64,000 nucleotides of DNA from Demequina litoralis (GCF_030418455.1 NZ_JAUHPW010000010.1:1-64000); one strand, 5' to 3'; shown: positions 35,727-43,904, counted from the first letter of the stretch. Notes: a model not told the origin generated them from the letters alone. A program made the numbers and translations.

Positions 35727-37312
35727 AGCGGGATGTTCCCGTGCTTCTTGGGCGGCAGCGCGGCGCGCTTGGTGCGCAGCGCCCGCAGCGCCTTGACGAT
35801 CTCGGCGCGCGTCGCGGAGGGCTCGATGACGGCGTCGACGTAGCCGCGGTCGGCGGCGTCGTACGGGTTGACGATGCGGTCCTCGTAGTCCTCGACCAGC
35901 GCCTGGCGCTCGGCCTCGACGTCGCCGCCCTTCGACTCGACGTCCGCGAGCGTGCGGCGGTGGAGGATGTTGACCGCGCCGCCCGCGCCCATGACCGCGA
36001 TCTGGGCGGTGGGCCAGGCGAGGTTCACGTCCGCGCCCAGCTGCTTCGAGGCCATCACGATGTACGCGCCGCCGTAGGCCTTGCGGGTGATGACGGTGAC
36101 GAGCGGGACGGTCGCCTCGGCGTACGCGTAGATGAGCTTCGCGCCGCGGCGGATGATGCCCTGGTGCTCCTGGCTCACGCCGGGCAGGAAGCCCGGGACG
36201 TCGACGAGCGTGATGATCGGGATGTTGAACGAGTCGCACGTGCGCACGAAGCGCGCGGCCTTCTCGGAGGCGTTGATGTCGAGCGTGCCCGCCATCTGCA
36301 TCGGCTGGTTCGCGACGATGCCGACCGAGTGGCCCTCGACGTGGCCGAAGCCGACCACGACGTTGGGGGCGAACAGCGGCTGCACCTCGAGGAACTCGCC
36401 GTCGTCGACGACCGCCTCGATGAGGCTCGTCATGTCGTACGGCTGGTTGTCGCTGTCGGGGACGAGCGTGTCGAGCGCGAGGTCCTCGTCGGTGACCTCG
36501 AGGTCCGCCTCGGCGTCCCACGTGGGGGCGTCGGTGAGGTTGTTCTGCGGCAGGAACTGGATGAGGTGCTGGACGTACTCGATCGCGTCGTCCTCGTCCT
36601 GCGCGAGGTAGTGCGCGACGCCGGACTTCACGTTGTGCGCCTGGCCGCCGCCGAGCTCCTCGAACGTGACGTTCTCGCCGGTGACGGACTTGATGACGTC
36701 CGGGCCGGTGATGAACATCTGCGAGGTGCCGTCGGCCATCACGATGAAGTCCGTGAGGGCGGGGGAGTAGACCGCGCCGCCGGCCGAGGGGCCGAGGATG
36801 ATCGAGATCTGCGGGATCACGCCCGAGGCCGCGACGTTGCGGCGGAAGATCTCCGCGAACTGGGTGAGGGCCGCGACGCCCTCCTGGATGCGCGCGCCGC
36901 CGCCGTCGGAGATGCCGATGAGAGGCACGCCCGTGCGCAGCGCGAAGTCCTGGATCTTCGCGATCTTCTGCCCGTGCACCTCGCCGAGCGAGCCGCCGAA
37001 GACCGTGAAGTCCTGCGAGTAGACGGCGACCTGGCGGCCGTCGATGGTGCCGTAGCCGGTGACCACGCCGTCGCCGTAGGGGCGGTTGCGGTCGAGGCCG
37101 AAGTTGCGGGAGCGGTGCCGCGCGAGCCGGTCGAGCTCGGTGAACGAGCCCTCGTCCAGCAGTTGGTCGATGCGCTCGCGGGCGGTCTTCTTGCCGCGCG
37201 CGTGCTGCTTCTCCTGCGCGGTCGCCTCGGGGGCGGTGACGGCGGCGTCGACCTTCTTGCGCAGGTCGTCCAGCGCGGACGCGGTGGACTTCGTCGGCCT
37301 CATGGGTGACAC
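35723..37312 (-). CDS. accD: Acyl-CoA carboxylase beta subunit (carboxyltransferase)
   Basis: A 529-residue carboxyltransferase of the propionyl/acetyl-CoA type. Domain N holds G-K-K-T-A-R-E-R-I and [11 protein letters not shown] near residue 155; domain C holds G-I-I-R-R-G-A-K near residue 395 and R-K-A-Y-G-G-A-Y near residue 418, the oxyanion regions for biotin and acyl-CoA. The GTG at 37312 fits GGAGAA four bases upstream; the ATG three codons later is too far from it. Together with AccA (26813) it would make malonyl- or methylmalonyl-CoA; specificity is not readable. Confidence 0.93.
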   Translation of the reverse strand: MSPMRPTKSTASALDDLRKKVDAAVTAPEATAQEKQHARGKKTARERIDQLLDEGSFTELDRLARHRSRNFGLDRNRPYGDGVVTGYGTIDGRQVAVYSQDFTVFGGSLGEVHGQKIAKIQDFALRTGVPLIGISDGGGARIQEGVAALTQFAEIFRRNVAASGVIPQISIILGPSAGGAVYSPALTDFIVMADGTSQMFITGPDVIKSVTGENVTFEELGGGQAHNVKSGVAHYLAQDEDDAIEYVQHLIQFLPQNNLTDAPTWDAEADLEVTDEDLALDTLVPDSDNQPYDMTSLIEAVVDDGEFLEVQPLFAPNVVVGFGHVEGHSVGIVANQPMQMAGTLDINASEKAARFVRTCDSFNIPIITLVDVPGFLPGVSQEHQGIIRRGAKLIYAYAEATVPLVTVITRKAYGGAYIVMASKQLGADVNLAWPTAQIAVMGAGGAVNILHRRTLADVESKGGDVEAERQALVEDYEDRIVNPYDAADRGYVDAVIEPSATRAEIVKALRALRTKRAALPPKKHGNIPL

Positions 37313-37340
37313 GGTTCTCCTTGGGGTCAGGACTGCCCGA

Positions 37341-37346
37341 TAGCCT
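37341..37346 (+). promoter_or_regulatory. -10 element TAGCCT of a leaderless birA promoter
   Basis: TAGCCT ends six bases before the GTG at 37353 in the 40-base divergent gap between accD and birA. It fixes the birA start. Confidence 0.55.
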
Positions 37347-37352
37347 AGCCCG

Positions 37353-38201
37353 GTGACCACGCCTGGAGCCGACGACGTCGCCCGATCGCGCCGCCCGCTC
37401 ACCGAGGCCGCGCTCGCGGACCTCGTGCCCGGCACCCTGGCACGGCTCGTGGTGGTGCCCTCGTCCCCCTCGACCAACACGCGGCTGCTGTCCGTCGCGG
37501 GGAGCGACCCCGACGCCTGGCCGCACCTGTCGGCCATCGTCGCGGATCACCAGACCGCGGGCCGCGGCCGCGCGGGACGCGCCTGGGTGACGCCCCAGGG
37601 GGCGGCCCTCACTGCATCGTTCCTGCTCCGGCCCGCGCACATCGCGCGCGAGGACTACGGCTGGGCGCCGCTCGTCGTCGGGCTCGCGACCGTGCGCGCG
37701 CTGCGCCGCCTGGGCGTGGGCGCGTGGCTCAAGTGGCCCAACGACGTGGTGGTCGAGGCCGGCGCACGCGAGATCCCCGGCTGGGGGCGGTGGCGCAAGG
37801 CGGTCGGCACCCTGTGCGAGACCGTGCCCGGCCAGGACGCGATCGTGGCAGGCATCGGCATCAACGTCTCGCAGGCCGCCTCCGAGCTGCCCGTGCCGCA
37901 CGCGGCCTCGCTGGCGTCGCTGGGCGCCACCTCGCTGGACCGCGTGGCGCTGCTGCGGGCGCTCGCGGCGGAGCTGTCCGGCGCGGTCGCGCTGTGGGAC
38001 GCGGGCGGCGACCACCCGCGCGCCGCGGTCGAGCAGGTCACCGCGACGCTGGGCTGGGACGTCGCGGTCGACGTGCCCGCGGGCCCGCCGGTCGCGGGCC
38101 GGGCCGTCGCGCTCACGGCGGAAGGTGCGCTCGTGGTGCGCACGGTGAGCGGCGAGGAGAAGGTGCTGCTCGCCGGCGACGTGCGCGTCCGCCGCGGCTG
38201 A
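37353..38201 (+). CDS. birA: Biotin--[acetyl-CoA-carboxylase] ligase
   Basis: A 282-residue enzyme that attaches biotin to the AccA carrier lysine. The catalytic loop reads A-G-R-G-R-A-G-R near residue 70, with W-P-N-D-V and the C-terminal SH3-like domain downstream. The N-terminal DNA-binding domain of E. coli BirA is absent, so it is a ligase without repressor function. It is divergent from accD and probably serves both carboxylase subunit sets. Confidence 0.94.
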   Translation: MTTPGADDVARSRRPLTEAALADLVPGTLARLVVVPSSPSTNTRLLSVAGSDPDAWPHLSAIVADHQTAGRGRAGRAWVTPQGAALTASFLLRPAHIAREDYGWAPLVVGLATVRALRRLGVGAWLKWPNDVVVEAGAREIPGWGRWRKAVGTLCETVPGQDAIVAGIGINVSQAASELPVPHAASLASLGATSLDRVALLRALAAELSGAVALWDAGGDHPRAAVEQVTATLGWDVAVDVPAGPPVAGRAVALTAEGALVVRTVSGEEKVLLAGDVRVRRG

Positions 38202-38276
38202 ACCGCCCCGCCCCTCTTCCACCGCCACCCCGCCCCTCAGCCGCCGCCACCCCGCCCCTCTCCCACTGCGATCCTG

Positions 38277-38337
38277 CTGCGGGGAGCTCAGCGACGGTTC
38301 TGAGAGGTTTCCGACTCCTGCGGGGAGCTGAGCGACG
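38277..38337. repeat. Pair of 20-base direct repeats downstream of birA
   Basis: CTGCGGGGAGCTCAGCGACG (38277-38296) and CTGCGGGGAGCTGAGCGACG (38318-38337) differ at one base and are 41 bases apart. The first contains GAGCTC, so its core is palindromic. They lie between the convergent birA and SRAP genes. The preceding 70 bases are C-rich with three CCACCCCGCCCCTC-like units. Function unknown. Confidence 0.6.
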
Positions 38338-38339
38338 CC

Positions 38340-39020
38340 CTATACAGGCGCCACGAGCTCCTCGCCCTGGTTCCGGATGTTCCCGACCGCCCGGTCCACC
38401 TCGTGCCACACCAGCGCGGGCGCGGGCGACGCGATGGCCGCGAACAGGTCGTCCTTGCTCGAGTCGTGGTCGAGCCACGCGTCCGCCTCGTCCCCCAGGA
38501 GCATCACCGGCTGGCGGTCGTGGATCTCCTGCATGTCCCCGCGCGACGCGGCGGTGACGATCGAGCAGGTCGCCAGCCACGGCGCATCGTCCCCGAGCGC
38601 CTTGTCGCGCCAGAACTCGAACAGGCCCGCAAAGGCGAGCGGCGAGCCGTCCTCCGTGTGGATGAAGTACGGCGTCTTCACGCCGTCGACGGTGGTCCAC
38701 TCGAAGTAGCCGCTCGCGGGGACCAGGCAGCGGCGCTTGGCGAAGGCGGAGCGGAAGGACGGCTTCTCGGCGACCGTCTCGGAGCGCGCGTTGAACATGC
38801 GCGAGCCGATCGCGGGGTCCTTCGCCCACGACGGCACGAGGCCCCACTTCGCGAGCTCGAGCGAGCGGCCCTCCTCCTTGCGCGCCACCACGATCGACGT
38901 GTCCTGCATCGGCCCGATGTTGTAGCGCGGGGCGAGCCGCGCATCGTCCGCGATCACGGCGATCTCGAAGGCGTCGACGAGCTCCTGCTCGGTGAGGAAG
39001 TTGGCGTAGCGGCCGCACAT
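38340..39020 (-). CDS. SRAP (HMCES/YedK) DNA-protein crosslink protein
   Basis: A 226-residue protein that shields abasic sites in single-stranded DNA by a thiazolidine crosslink. The catalytic cysteine is residue 2 (M-C-G-R-Y); Y-N-I-G-P, S-G-Y-F-E-W and the histidine in I-H-D-R-Q-P-V complete the site. TACCCT lies six bases before the ATG, making this start secure and leaderless. Two decamer copies (38583, 38940) are read Asp-Asp-Ala. It is divergent from the cpaF promoter. Confidence 0.94.
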   Translation of the reverse strand: MCGRYANFLTEQELVDAFEIAVIADDARLAPRYNIGPMQDTSIVVARKEEGRSLELAKWGLVPSWAKDPAIGSRMFNARSETVAEKPSFRSAFAKRRCLVPASGYFEWTTVDGVKTPYFIHTEDGSPLAFAGLFEFWRDKALGDDAPWLATCSIVTAASRGDMQEIHDRQPVMLLGDEADAWLDHDSSKDDLFAAIASPAPALVWHEVDRAVGNIRNQGEELVAPV

Positions 39021-39097
39021 GCTCCCAGGGTAGGCACGTGGGCACCCACCGCATCGCCCATCCGGGGCCCTGCCAGCCCATTCCTTATCCACACCCC

Positions 39098-39127
39098 TTG
39101 TCCTAATTGTCCGAATCGCGCTAGCGT
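39098..39127 (+). promoter_or_regulatory. Promoter of the Tad pilus operon
   Basis: TTGTCC at 39098-39103 and TAGCGT at 39122-39127 are spaced by 18 bases, and TAGCGT ends seven bases before the cpaF ATG. The surrounding 40 bases are locally AT-rich. The element insertion leaves this promoter attached only to the first 90 codons of cpaF. Confidence 0.55.
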
Positions 39128-39134
39128 CGCCGCC

Positions 39135-39416
39135 ATGGGGGGAGCCATGGGGGGCGACGTGCGTGCGCGCATCGAGGATGAGGTGCGCGCGCGGATCCGG
39201 GACACCGGCGTGGACCCCGCGCGCGATGCGCGTGCCGTCGAGTCCCTCGTGGGTGCCGCCATCGACGCGTGGGACGAGCGCGAGCTGCTGGACGGGCGCG
39301 CCCCGGTGCCGGACCGCGACGGTCTCGTGCGCGCCGTCACGGACGCGGTGGCCGGGCTCGGTCCGCTGCAGCCGCTGCTCGACGACCCGACCGTCGAGGC
39401 AATCTGTACGGTGTAA
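39135..39416 (+). pseudogene. cpaF: cpaF/tadA pilus ATPase, 5' fragment (interrupted by element)
   Basis: This frame encodes the N-terminal 90 residues of the Tad pilus ATPase, ending in G-L-G-P-L-Q-P-L-L-D-D-P-T-V-E-A-I. That is the conserved stretch just before W-V-N-A-P-H-E-V in intact homologues. After the ATC codon at 39402 the sequence changes to element DNA, which adds Cys-Thr-Val and a stop. The missing part resumes at 48456 in the same frame. Excision through the ATCTG core would restore a 412-residue protein. Confidence 0.93.
39402..39406 (+). other. attL core ATCTG
   Basis: ATCTG is shared with 48456-48460 and is the only sequence common to both junctions. The left flank is cpaF coding sequence; the right flank is element DNA. 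The crossover lies within or beside these five bases, as for large serine recombinases, which exchange at a short core. Confidence 0.85.
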
Positions 39417-39436
39417 CTAGGTCGCGTCCGTTCTTC

Positions 39437-39970
39437 TCAGTCCTCGGAGTGGCTGGCCGTGACGAGGGCGCGAACGGCGGCGGGCGTGGGGAGTGTGACG
39501 TAGACCTGTATGCCCGCGATGCGCGCGTCGACCTCGTAGCCGTCGGCGCCGAGCGCGTCGAGCATGGGGCTGTAGGCGCGGGCCTTCGCCGCCGAGAGGT
39601 AGCCGATCTTGCGGCAGTCGAGATAGACGGCGATCGCGTTGGCGTCGTAGCGGTTGCGCGGCTCGCGGTGGAGGACCCACCAGCCTTGGCGGAGGGCGGC
39701 TCGCTCGCGCTCGCGGAGCCAGTGGCCGAGGCCTACTGCCTTCCAGTCCTTGCCGCCGAGCGGGCGCAAGTCGACGACGCGGGCGGGGTCAAACTCGCGG
39801 TTCACCACCTTGACGCCGCCCGACGTGCGGCGGGCGGGCGGGGCGGCTGGCAGTGGTTGTGCGACGGGCTCGGATGGTGCGACGCGGGCGCGCTCCGGCG
39901 TGGGGGCGGGCGCCGCTACTTCGCTACGGTCCGGACGCGGGCGTCCGAGTAGCCAATCGAGAATGCCCAT
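39437..39970 (-). CDS. HIRAN-domain protein
   Basis: A 177-residue protein. The C-terminal 90 residues fit a HIRAN domain: E-P-R-N-R-Y-D-A-N-A-I-A-V-Y followed by K-I-G-Y-L-S-A-A-K-A. HIRAN domains bind 3' ends or damaged DNA and usually sit in SNF2 helicases; here the domain is alone behind a Pro/Ala-rich linker and a basic start (L-L-G-R-P-R-P-D). GAGGGG precedes the ATG at 39970. It is the leftmost gene of the element, next to attL; a role in DNA repair or host takeover is a guess. Confidence 0.75.
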   Translation of the reverse strand: MGILDWLLGRPRPDRSEVAAPAPTPERARVAPSEPVAQPLPAAPPARRTSGGVKVVNREFDPARVVDLRPLGGKDWKAVGLGHWLRERERAALRQGWWVLHREPRNRYDANAIAVYLDCRKIGYLSAAKARAYSPMLDALGADGYEVDARIAGIQVYVTLPTPAAVRALVTASHSED

Positions 39971-40060
39971 CGTGTGCCCCTCACTAGTAGACGTGGTTGG
40001 CACGCTAGCAACGGCGTTGCCTACGGCGACGCTCGCCACGCTGCTGTCAGGGGGCGCCGG

Positions 40061-40066
40061 TAGCGT
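40061..40066 (+). promoter_or_regulatory. -10 element TAGCGT, leaderless promoter in the element
   Basis: TAGCGT ends seven bases before the ATG at 40074, the same box and spacing as before cpaF. It indicates that the element uses host-type leaderless expression. Confidence 0.55.
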
Positions 40067-40073
40067 CGCGGGC

Positions 40074-40370
40074 ATGACTCACCGGAAGCCGCTCGACACG
40101 TACGATCGCGACGAACTCCTCGCCCGGGGCTTCTCGCCCGAGCCTTCGCCCGAGCCCGCTCCGGAGGCCGTAGACGCCGCCGTCGCGGCGATCGTGGCCC
40201 GCCCCGAGGCCGATCTCCCCGAGGCCGCTACGCGCGCGCTCCTGGCCGCTCTCCGGGCCGCCCAGGAGGCCGGAGCGACCTCGGCCGCCCAGGCGGACAC
40301 GATGCGCGCCTACATCGGCGCACGTGAGCGCCTGGAGGCCGAGGACGCGATCGCGCGGCTCCTGCCGTAG
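40074..40370 (+). CDS. Hypothetical acidic helical protein of the element
   Basis: A 98-residue protein of unknown function. It starts hydrophilic (M-T-H-R-K-P-L-D-T-Y-D-R-D-E-L), has a Pro/Glu linker (P-E-P-S-P-E-P-A-P-E), and ends in two Ala-rich helices (A-T-R-A-L-L-A-A-L-R-A-A-Q-E-A-G). The leaderless TAGCGT box fixes the start. It is one of few rightward genes in the element and is followed by a strong hairpin at 40404. Confidence 0.7.
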   Translation: MTHRKPLDTYDRDELLARGFSPEPSPEPAPEAVDAAVAAIVARPEADLPEAATRALLAALRAAQEAGATSAAQADTMRAYIGARERLEAEDAIARLLP

Positions 40371-40403
40371 GCCCATCAATCGCAGGAGCCCCGGAGACGC
40401 AAG

Positions 40404-40451
40404 AGAGCCCCGTGCTCCTAGTCCGGTGAGGGTCTAGGCGCACGGGGCTCT
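40404..40451. terminator. Hairpin terminator in the element
   Basis: AGAGCCCCGTGC (40404-40415) pairs with GCACGGGGCTCT (40440-40451), and the inner CCTAG/CTAGG (40417-40438) also pairs. It follows the 98-residue gene by 33 bases, in the right place to end that transcript. Confidence 0.7.
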
Positions 40452-40533
40452 GAGGGGCGCGGAGGGCGCCTAGGGGCGGTTGCTGTCGCACAAGCCTCGA
40501 AGAGACTGGAGGCACTCCGTGAGGAAAGACGAA

Positions 40534-40572
40534 GGCCTCGCCATCGCACTTGATAGTGCGGCGAACGAGGCC
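40534..40572. terminator. Second hairpin in the element's left regulatory region
   Basis: GGCCTCG (40534-40540) pairs with CGAGGCC (40566-40572), and the inner GCACT/AGTGC forms a second stem with a TTGAT loop. It precedes an AT-rich promoter region, so it may insulate the next transcript. Confidence 0.55.
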
Positions 40573-40593
40573 GAGCGCGCGTGCGCGCGCATG

Positions 40594-40602
40594 TGCTATA
40601 CT
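40594..40602 (+). promoter_or_regulatory. Extended -10 promoter TGCTATACT
   Basis: TATACT at 40597-40602 preceded by TGC is an extended -10. The next 80 bases are the most AT-rich of the window and contain repeated AGTCT/AGACT words that could be operator half-sites. It points at the short frames starting at 40681. Confidence 0.5.
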
Positions 40603-40680
40603 GAAAGATGCACCGTCTTGACTAAGACTACACCCCTCAGTCTAGCAGAGAGTCAGTTTCTCTAGATTATAGGAAGTGGC

Positions 40681-40935
40681 GTGACTAATCAAGCGCACGG
40701 CGACGAAAACTGGTTCGTCATGCGTATGGCGGGGCACTACCGGATACCGTCTACGAAAGGACGCCGCCATTTCCAGCACCGGAGCGCACTCTGCGCACAA
40801 CCTCTTGTTGAACATCAACCCCATGCCCGGCACCTGCACCGGCGCACACAGCATCATCACCCAGAAGTTCGGGCCCGAGACGCTGAAGCGCACCGAGACC
40901 TCTTGGGAGGTTACCGGGTCGCACATCGACGCTGA
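40681..40935 (+). CDS. Possible short protein or leader frame of the element
   Basis: A GTG at 40681 has GGAAG five bases upstream and begins M-T-N-Q-A-H-G-D-E-N-W-F-V-M-R. The first 40 codons look coding, but after about residue 35 it becomes His/Arg-rich (H-L-H-R-R-T-Q-H-H-H), the mark of an out-of-frame shadow. Either only a short peptide is real or a shift into the next frame (see 40805) joins the two. Confidence 0.3.
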   Translation: MTNQAHGDENWFVMRMAGHYRIPSTKGRRHFQHRSALCAQPLVEHQPHARHLHRRTQHHHPEVRARDAEAHRDLLGGYRVAHRR

Positions 40936-41047
40936 CCAGGCGCTGTCTTGGCTCGCCTATCGGTTTGGGGACTACGCCACGGTGGCGTGCATTGAGATCG
41001 GTGAGTCTGTCACCTCCGTCGAACTCAAGCGCGCCCTTCGTCTCTAG
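40805..41047 (+). CDS. Hypothetical element protein, start uncertain
   Basis: An 80-residue protein from a TTG, with third-position GC typical of real genes (for example G-P-E-T-L-K-R-T-E-T-S-W-E-V-T-G). The frame is open back to 40685. No ATG or GTG exists upstream, but an ATT at 40769 stands seven bases behind AAAGGA, so an ATT start adding 12 residues is possible, as is a frameshift from the frame at 40681. No known domain is recognised. A strong hairpin follows. Confidence 0.45.
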   Translation: MLNINPMPGTCTGAHSIITQKFGPETLKRTETSWEVTGSHIDADQALSWLAYRFGDYATVACIEIGESVTSVELKRALRL

Positions 41048-41066
41048 GTCTTGTCGCGCTGACGTG

Positions 41067-41103
41067 ACGCGACCGGTGCCTCGGCCACCCGAGGCGCCGG
41101 TCG
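41067..41103. terminator. Strong hairpin terminator (element)
   Basis: GCGACCGG-T-GCCTCGG pairs with CCGAGGC-G-CCGGTCGC around a CCAC loop, a 15-bp stem with one mismatch. It follows the 80-residue gene's stop by about 20 bases. End coordinates are approximate by a base or two. Confidence 0.75.
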
Positions 41104-41233
41104 CGCGCTCGGTGCGCCGTTGGGTGTCGCTAGCGCGCTGTGTATTTGTCTCGGACCTCCCATCCCGCGCGGACCGCGAGGCGCCGACGCCATCCGGGAG
41201 CCTTTGCTACCCCAGAGAGGGGGTGGGCCAGGG

Positions 41234-41542
41234 TCAGAGCAAGCCGGGGTGAGCCTCGGGCGCGCGCTTGCGCGTGGGTCGTGGGCGTCGTGCGGCGTTG
41301 CCCTCGGCGCTCGTCTTCCGGGCGTGGTGCCAGACGCACAGAGCGCGGAGATTGCTCAGGTCGTGATTGTCGCCACGGATGATGTGGTCGACCTGGTTCG
41401 CGTGATCGCGGCAGAGCGCGCCGGTCGACGTGCGCATCTGGCAGGCGTAGCCGTCGCGCTTCAGGACGAGGACGCGGCGACGGCGCCAGTCGGCGGGTAG
41501 GCGCGAAGCGCGGGCGCTAACGGTGGTCTTCTCCCAGGGCAT
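41234..41542 (-). CDS. HNH endonuclease (phage type)
   Basis: A 102-residue nuclease. The core reads V-D-H-I-I-R-G-D-N-H-D-L-S-N-L-R-A-L-C with W-H-H-A-R-K, which gives the H-N-H residues, and a C-Q-M...C pair before it for structural zinc. Such small HNH proteins accompany phage packaging modules, where they help terminase cut DNA; no terminase is present here. AAGGAGA precedes the ATG at 41542, the best ribosome site in the element. Confidence 0.88.
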   Translation of the reverse strand: MPWEKTTVSARASRLPADWRRRRVLVLKRDGYACQMRTSTGALCRDHANQVDHIIRGDNHDLSNLRALCVWHHARKTSAEGNAARRPRPTRKRAPEAHPGLL

Positions 41543-41608
41543 GATGTCTCCTTCTGTGTGGCGAGGGGCGGGCGCGATGTGTCGTACCTGGTGTGTACGG
41601 TGGTCGCC

Positions 41609-42244
41609 ATGGAATGGAAGCCGATCGGCGAGTGGTGGGACGCCACCGATTTCGGCGATCTTCCGGGCTGGGTGGCGGCCGTTCTCACGGGCTTGGCGCT
41701 CGTCATTGCGGCACAGTCGTACGCGCGCGACGTGAAGCGACGGCGCGAGGCACAGGCCCGCTTGGTCTACGCGACGGAGACCTTCAACGCCAGGCATGAG
41801 CCCGGTCCGGTGAGGGTGGTCCCGCCGGGCGGGCGCGTTCGTGGCAATGCGGACTACTCCGTCGACAAGGGGGCGGCTGGACGCGAGAACCTACGTGTCC
41901 GCGAGACGGTGCTCCGTGTCGACATCGAGATTCACAATCGCAGCGACGAACTGATCGGGCCGGTCTTGTTCCAGGGGCCCACCGTGGCAATGCCGCCAGT
42001 GGGGTGGGCGATCGTGTCGCAGGTGATTGAACCGGGGGAGAGCGTGACGCTCGTGTTCCTGCGTCGTCCATTCAATCCGGCGGAGATGCCCCCGGTCGAC
42101 GTAACGATCGCGTATCGCGACTCGTCGGGACGGTGGTGGCGGCGTGTTGGCACGGAGCCGATCGAAATGATCCGCGACGACGAGGTGCGTCGCATAGAAC
42201 ACATCGGTCAGCACGAGCCGCCTGGATGCGCCAGCGACGCCTAG
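41609..42244 (+). CDS. Hypothetical single-pass membrane protein of the element
   Basis: A 211-residue protein of unknown function. One membrane helix (G-W-V-A-A-V-L-T-G-L-A-L-V-I-A-A) near residues 20-36 is followed by a basic segment and a long soluble domain with beta-rich composition (V-L-R-V-D-I-E-I-H-N-R-S-D-E). TACGGT lies seven bases before the ATG, so it is probably a separate leaderless transcript expressed in the integrated state. A lysogenic-conversion or exclusion function is possible but unproven. Confidence 0.7.
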   Translation: MEWKPIGEWWDATDFGDLPGWVAAVLTGLALVIAAQSYARDVKRRREAQARLVYATETFNARHEPGPVRVVPPGGRVRGNADYSVDKGAAGRENLRVRETVLRVDIEIHNRSDELIGPVLFQGPTVAMPPVGWAIVSQVIEPGESVTLVFLRRPFNPAEMPPVDVTIAYRDSSGRWWRRVGTEPIEMIRDDEVRRIEHIGQHEPPGCASDA

Positions 42245-42254
42245 AGCGATTGGT

Positions 42255-42437
42255 CTAGTAGACCCACGCGACCAAGGGGCGAGGCTCGGACATGACGGCC
42301 GCGACGATCGCGTCGAGATCCTCGGCGGAACGCTCGCCGGGCTCGGGGCTGTAGGCGGGCTCGGGCGCGGGGCGGGCGGCGGCGACGGCGATCGCGTCGA
42401 GGTCGTAGGTCTCGGTGGTGGCGGGCTTGGTGGTCAT
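42255..42437 (-). CDS. Hypothetical small acidic protein (element)
   Basis: A 60-residue acidic protein: M-T-T-K-P-A-T-T-E-T-Y-D-L-D-A-I, then a Pro/Ala linker, then D-L-D-A-I-V-A-A-V-M. The motif Y/E-D-L-D-A-I occurs twice. Its ATG overlaps the stop of the preceding gene by four bases, placing it last in a four-gene leftward run (43891 to 42255). Function unknown. Confidence 0.6.
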   Translation of the reverse strand: MTTKPATTETYDLDAIAVAAARPAPEPAYSPEPGERSAEDLDAIVAAVMSEPRPLVAWVY

Positions 42438-42712
42438 GCGTGGGTCTCCTGAGTGTTCGTGGTGAGGGCGGCGGCGCGAGCCTGGGCGCCGAGCGTGGCG
42501 AGCGGGCCGTCGCCGTAGCGCGCATCGCGCTCGACCGGGCCGGTACGCATGAGGCGCTCGACGGTCGGACTGTTGACCCGGGCGAGGAGCGCGTCGCGCT
42601 CGGCGATCTCCGCCGGTTCGATCGAGTCGAGGACGGCACAGAGTCGGCGCTTGTCGGCGCGGCGGGCCTCGTCCCGGAGGGCGCCCGGGTGGCGCGGGGC
42701 GGTGGTGGTCAT
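42434..42712 (-). CDS. Hypothetical helical protein (element)
   Basis: A 92-residue charged, helix-rich protein (R-D-E-A-R-R-A-D-K-R-R-L-C-A-V-L-D-S-I-E) with no recognised domain. It overlaps both neighbours by four bases (ATGA), so the three small genes are translated together with the 327-residue protein upstream. Confidence 0.6.
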   Translation of the reverse strand: MTTTAPRHPGALRDEARRADKRRLCAVLDSIEPAEIAERDALLARVNSPTVERLMRTGPVERDARYGDGPLATLGAQARAAALTTNTQETHA

Positions 42713-42864
42713 GCTCGGTCCTTTCGGTTGACGGCGGGGACGATGGAGTCGGCCAGGCGCGGCCGATTGCTCGGCAGGGACGCGCCCGCGAGTGCGACGC
42801 GGGCGGCGTCGTCGGGGTCGAGGGGGCCCGACGGGCGGGCGGTGAAGGGCTTGGGGTCGGTCAT
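42709..42864 (-). CDS. Hypothetical short protein (element)
   Basis: A 51-residue polar protein (M-T-D-P-K-P-F-T-A-R-P-S-G-P-L-D-P-D-D-A) ending in basic residues. An upstream in-frame start at 42915 would add 17 residues and nearly touch the stop of the next gene; the internal ATG is preferred for its GGAC-type site. Its 3' end overlaps the following start by four bases. Confidence 0.5.
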   Translation of the reverse strand: MTDPKPFTARPSGPLDPDDAARVALAGASLPSNRPRLADSIVPAVNRKDRA

Positions 42865-42907
42865 GCGCGTGAGGTCCTGTCTGGTCGTGAGGTGGCGTCG
42901 GTACGGG

Positions 42908-43891
42908 TCAGCCAAAGGTCATTGAGCGGGGCGCCTCGCGCTGTTCCTTCGCAAACTTGGCTTCCTTTGCGGCGATGCGCTCGGCGGCGGCCTCGCGGCG
43001 GTCAGCGAGGTTCGCGGCCCGTGTGTGCGCGGGCTCGGTGCGCTCGCGGACGCGGTCGAGTAGTTCGTCGATCCCCGCGAGCGTGCTCGCCGGGTGCGTG
43101 GGCGCGGTGTGGGTGCTGTAGCCGTTCACCTTTCGGGCGGGTCCGAAGACGAGAGCCGCGACCTTCAGGAAGCGATTGCGACCGGGCGCAGTGAAGGCGC
43201 TCCCGGTTAGTGCCGCTCGCGCTTTCATGCCGTCGAAGTCCTCTTGGGCCTGGGTCCAGAGTTCCGAGGTGCGGATCCGCTGGCCGGGCTCTGCGTGCTT
43301 CTCGATGTAGCGAGCGAGCCACTGCAGCGAGATCTCGATCTCCAGCGCGCGGTACAGAGCGCGGTGCGTCGCGGCGTGCTCGCCGGGAGCCTTCGCGGGG
43401 CACCTCGGAGCCTTCTCGGGACGGGGGGCGCGCCAGAGGGGCGCGTCGCGCCGGACGACGCGGAGGACGTCGGCGAGATACTCGCGGACGTGGCGCTCGC
43501 GGCCGTTCGCGGCGAAGAGGCGGACGTCGGAGTAGGGGTCGTCGGCGAGGGCGGGGCGCCGGGAACGGAGGGGAGCCTCGGGGAGCGCGGCGAGCGCGGC
43601 GCGAAGGTCTGCCGCGAGGGCGATCTGGTCGCGGGCCGTGGGCTCACTCGTCGACCCGATGGGGCGCGTGAGGAAGGCGGAGCCGCGCTCGGGGCGGAAG
43701 GCCTCGACGCCTGCCTCCGCGAGCCACGGCACGACGAAGTGCTCCGCGAGGAGCGCGGGGGCGGGCACGGTGAGCGCGCGGTCGGCGAGAGGGCCGTCGG
43801 CGTACTTGCGGAGGACGGCGCGGTCGCGCTTGGGGCCGGAGCGGGCGCCGGAGCGGGTGAGGGCGGCGAGGGTCTGGGATGCGGTGGGCAT
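42908..43891 (-). CDS. Unrecognised 327-residue protein of the element
   Basis: The largest unknown of the element. It is basic and helix-rich, with S-G-P-K-R-D-R-A-V-L near the start, R-E-Y-L-A-D-V-L-R-V-V-R-R in the middle and a C-terminal charged coiled coil (A-A-E-R-I-A-A-K-E-A-K-F-A-K-E-Q). I see no Walker, HNH, primase or helix-turn-helix motif. AGGAGA precedes the ATG at 43891, behind four copies of ACGACC. As the head of the four-gene run it might act in replication or capsid assembly; nothing in the sequence decides this. Confidence 0.65.
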   Translation of the reverse strand: MPTASQTLAALTRSGARSGPKRDRAVLRKYADGPLADRALTVPAPALLAEHFVVPWLAEAGVEAFRPERGSAFLTRPIGSTSEPTARDQIALAADLRAALAALPEAPLRSRRPALADDPYSDVRLFAANGRERHVREYLADVLRVVRRDAPLWRAPRPEKAPRCPAKAPGEHAATHRALYRALEIEISLQWLARYIEKHAEPGQRIRTSELWTQAQEDFDGMKARAALTGSAFTAPGRNRFLKVAALVFGPARKVNGYSTHTAPTHPASTLAGIDELLDRVRERTEPAHTRAANLADRREAAAERIAAKEAKFAKEQREAPRSMTFG

Positions 43892-43904
43892 GGTGGGATC
43901 TCCT

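Noticed and set aside
40480-40665. 61-codon plus-strand frame in the element's regulatory region
   Set aside because: It crosses a hairpin and the TATACT promoter and has no ribosome site; more likely regulatory DNA.
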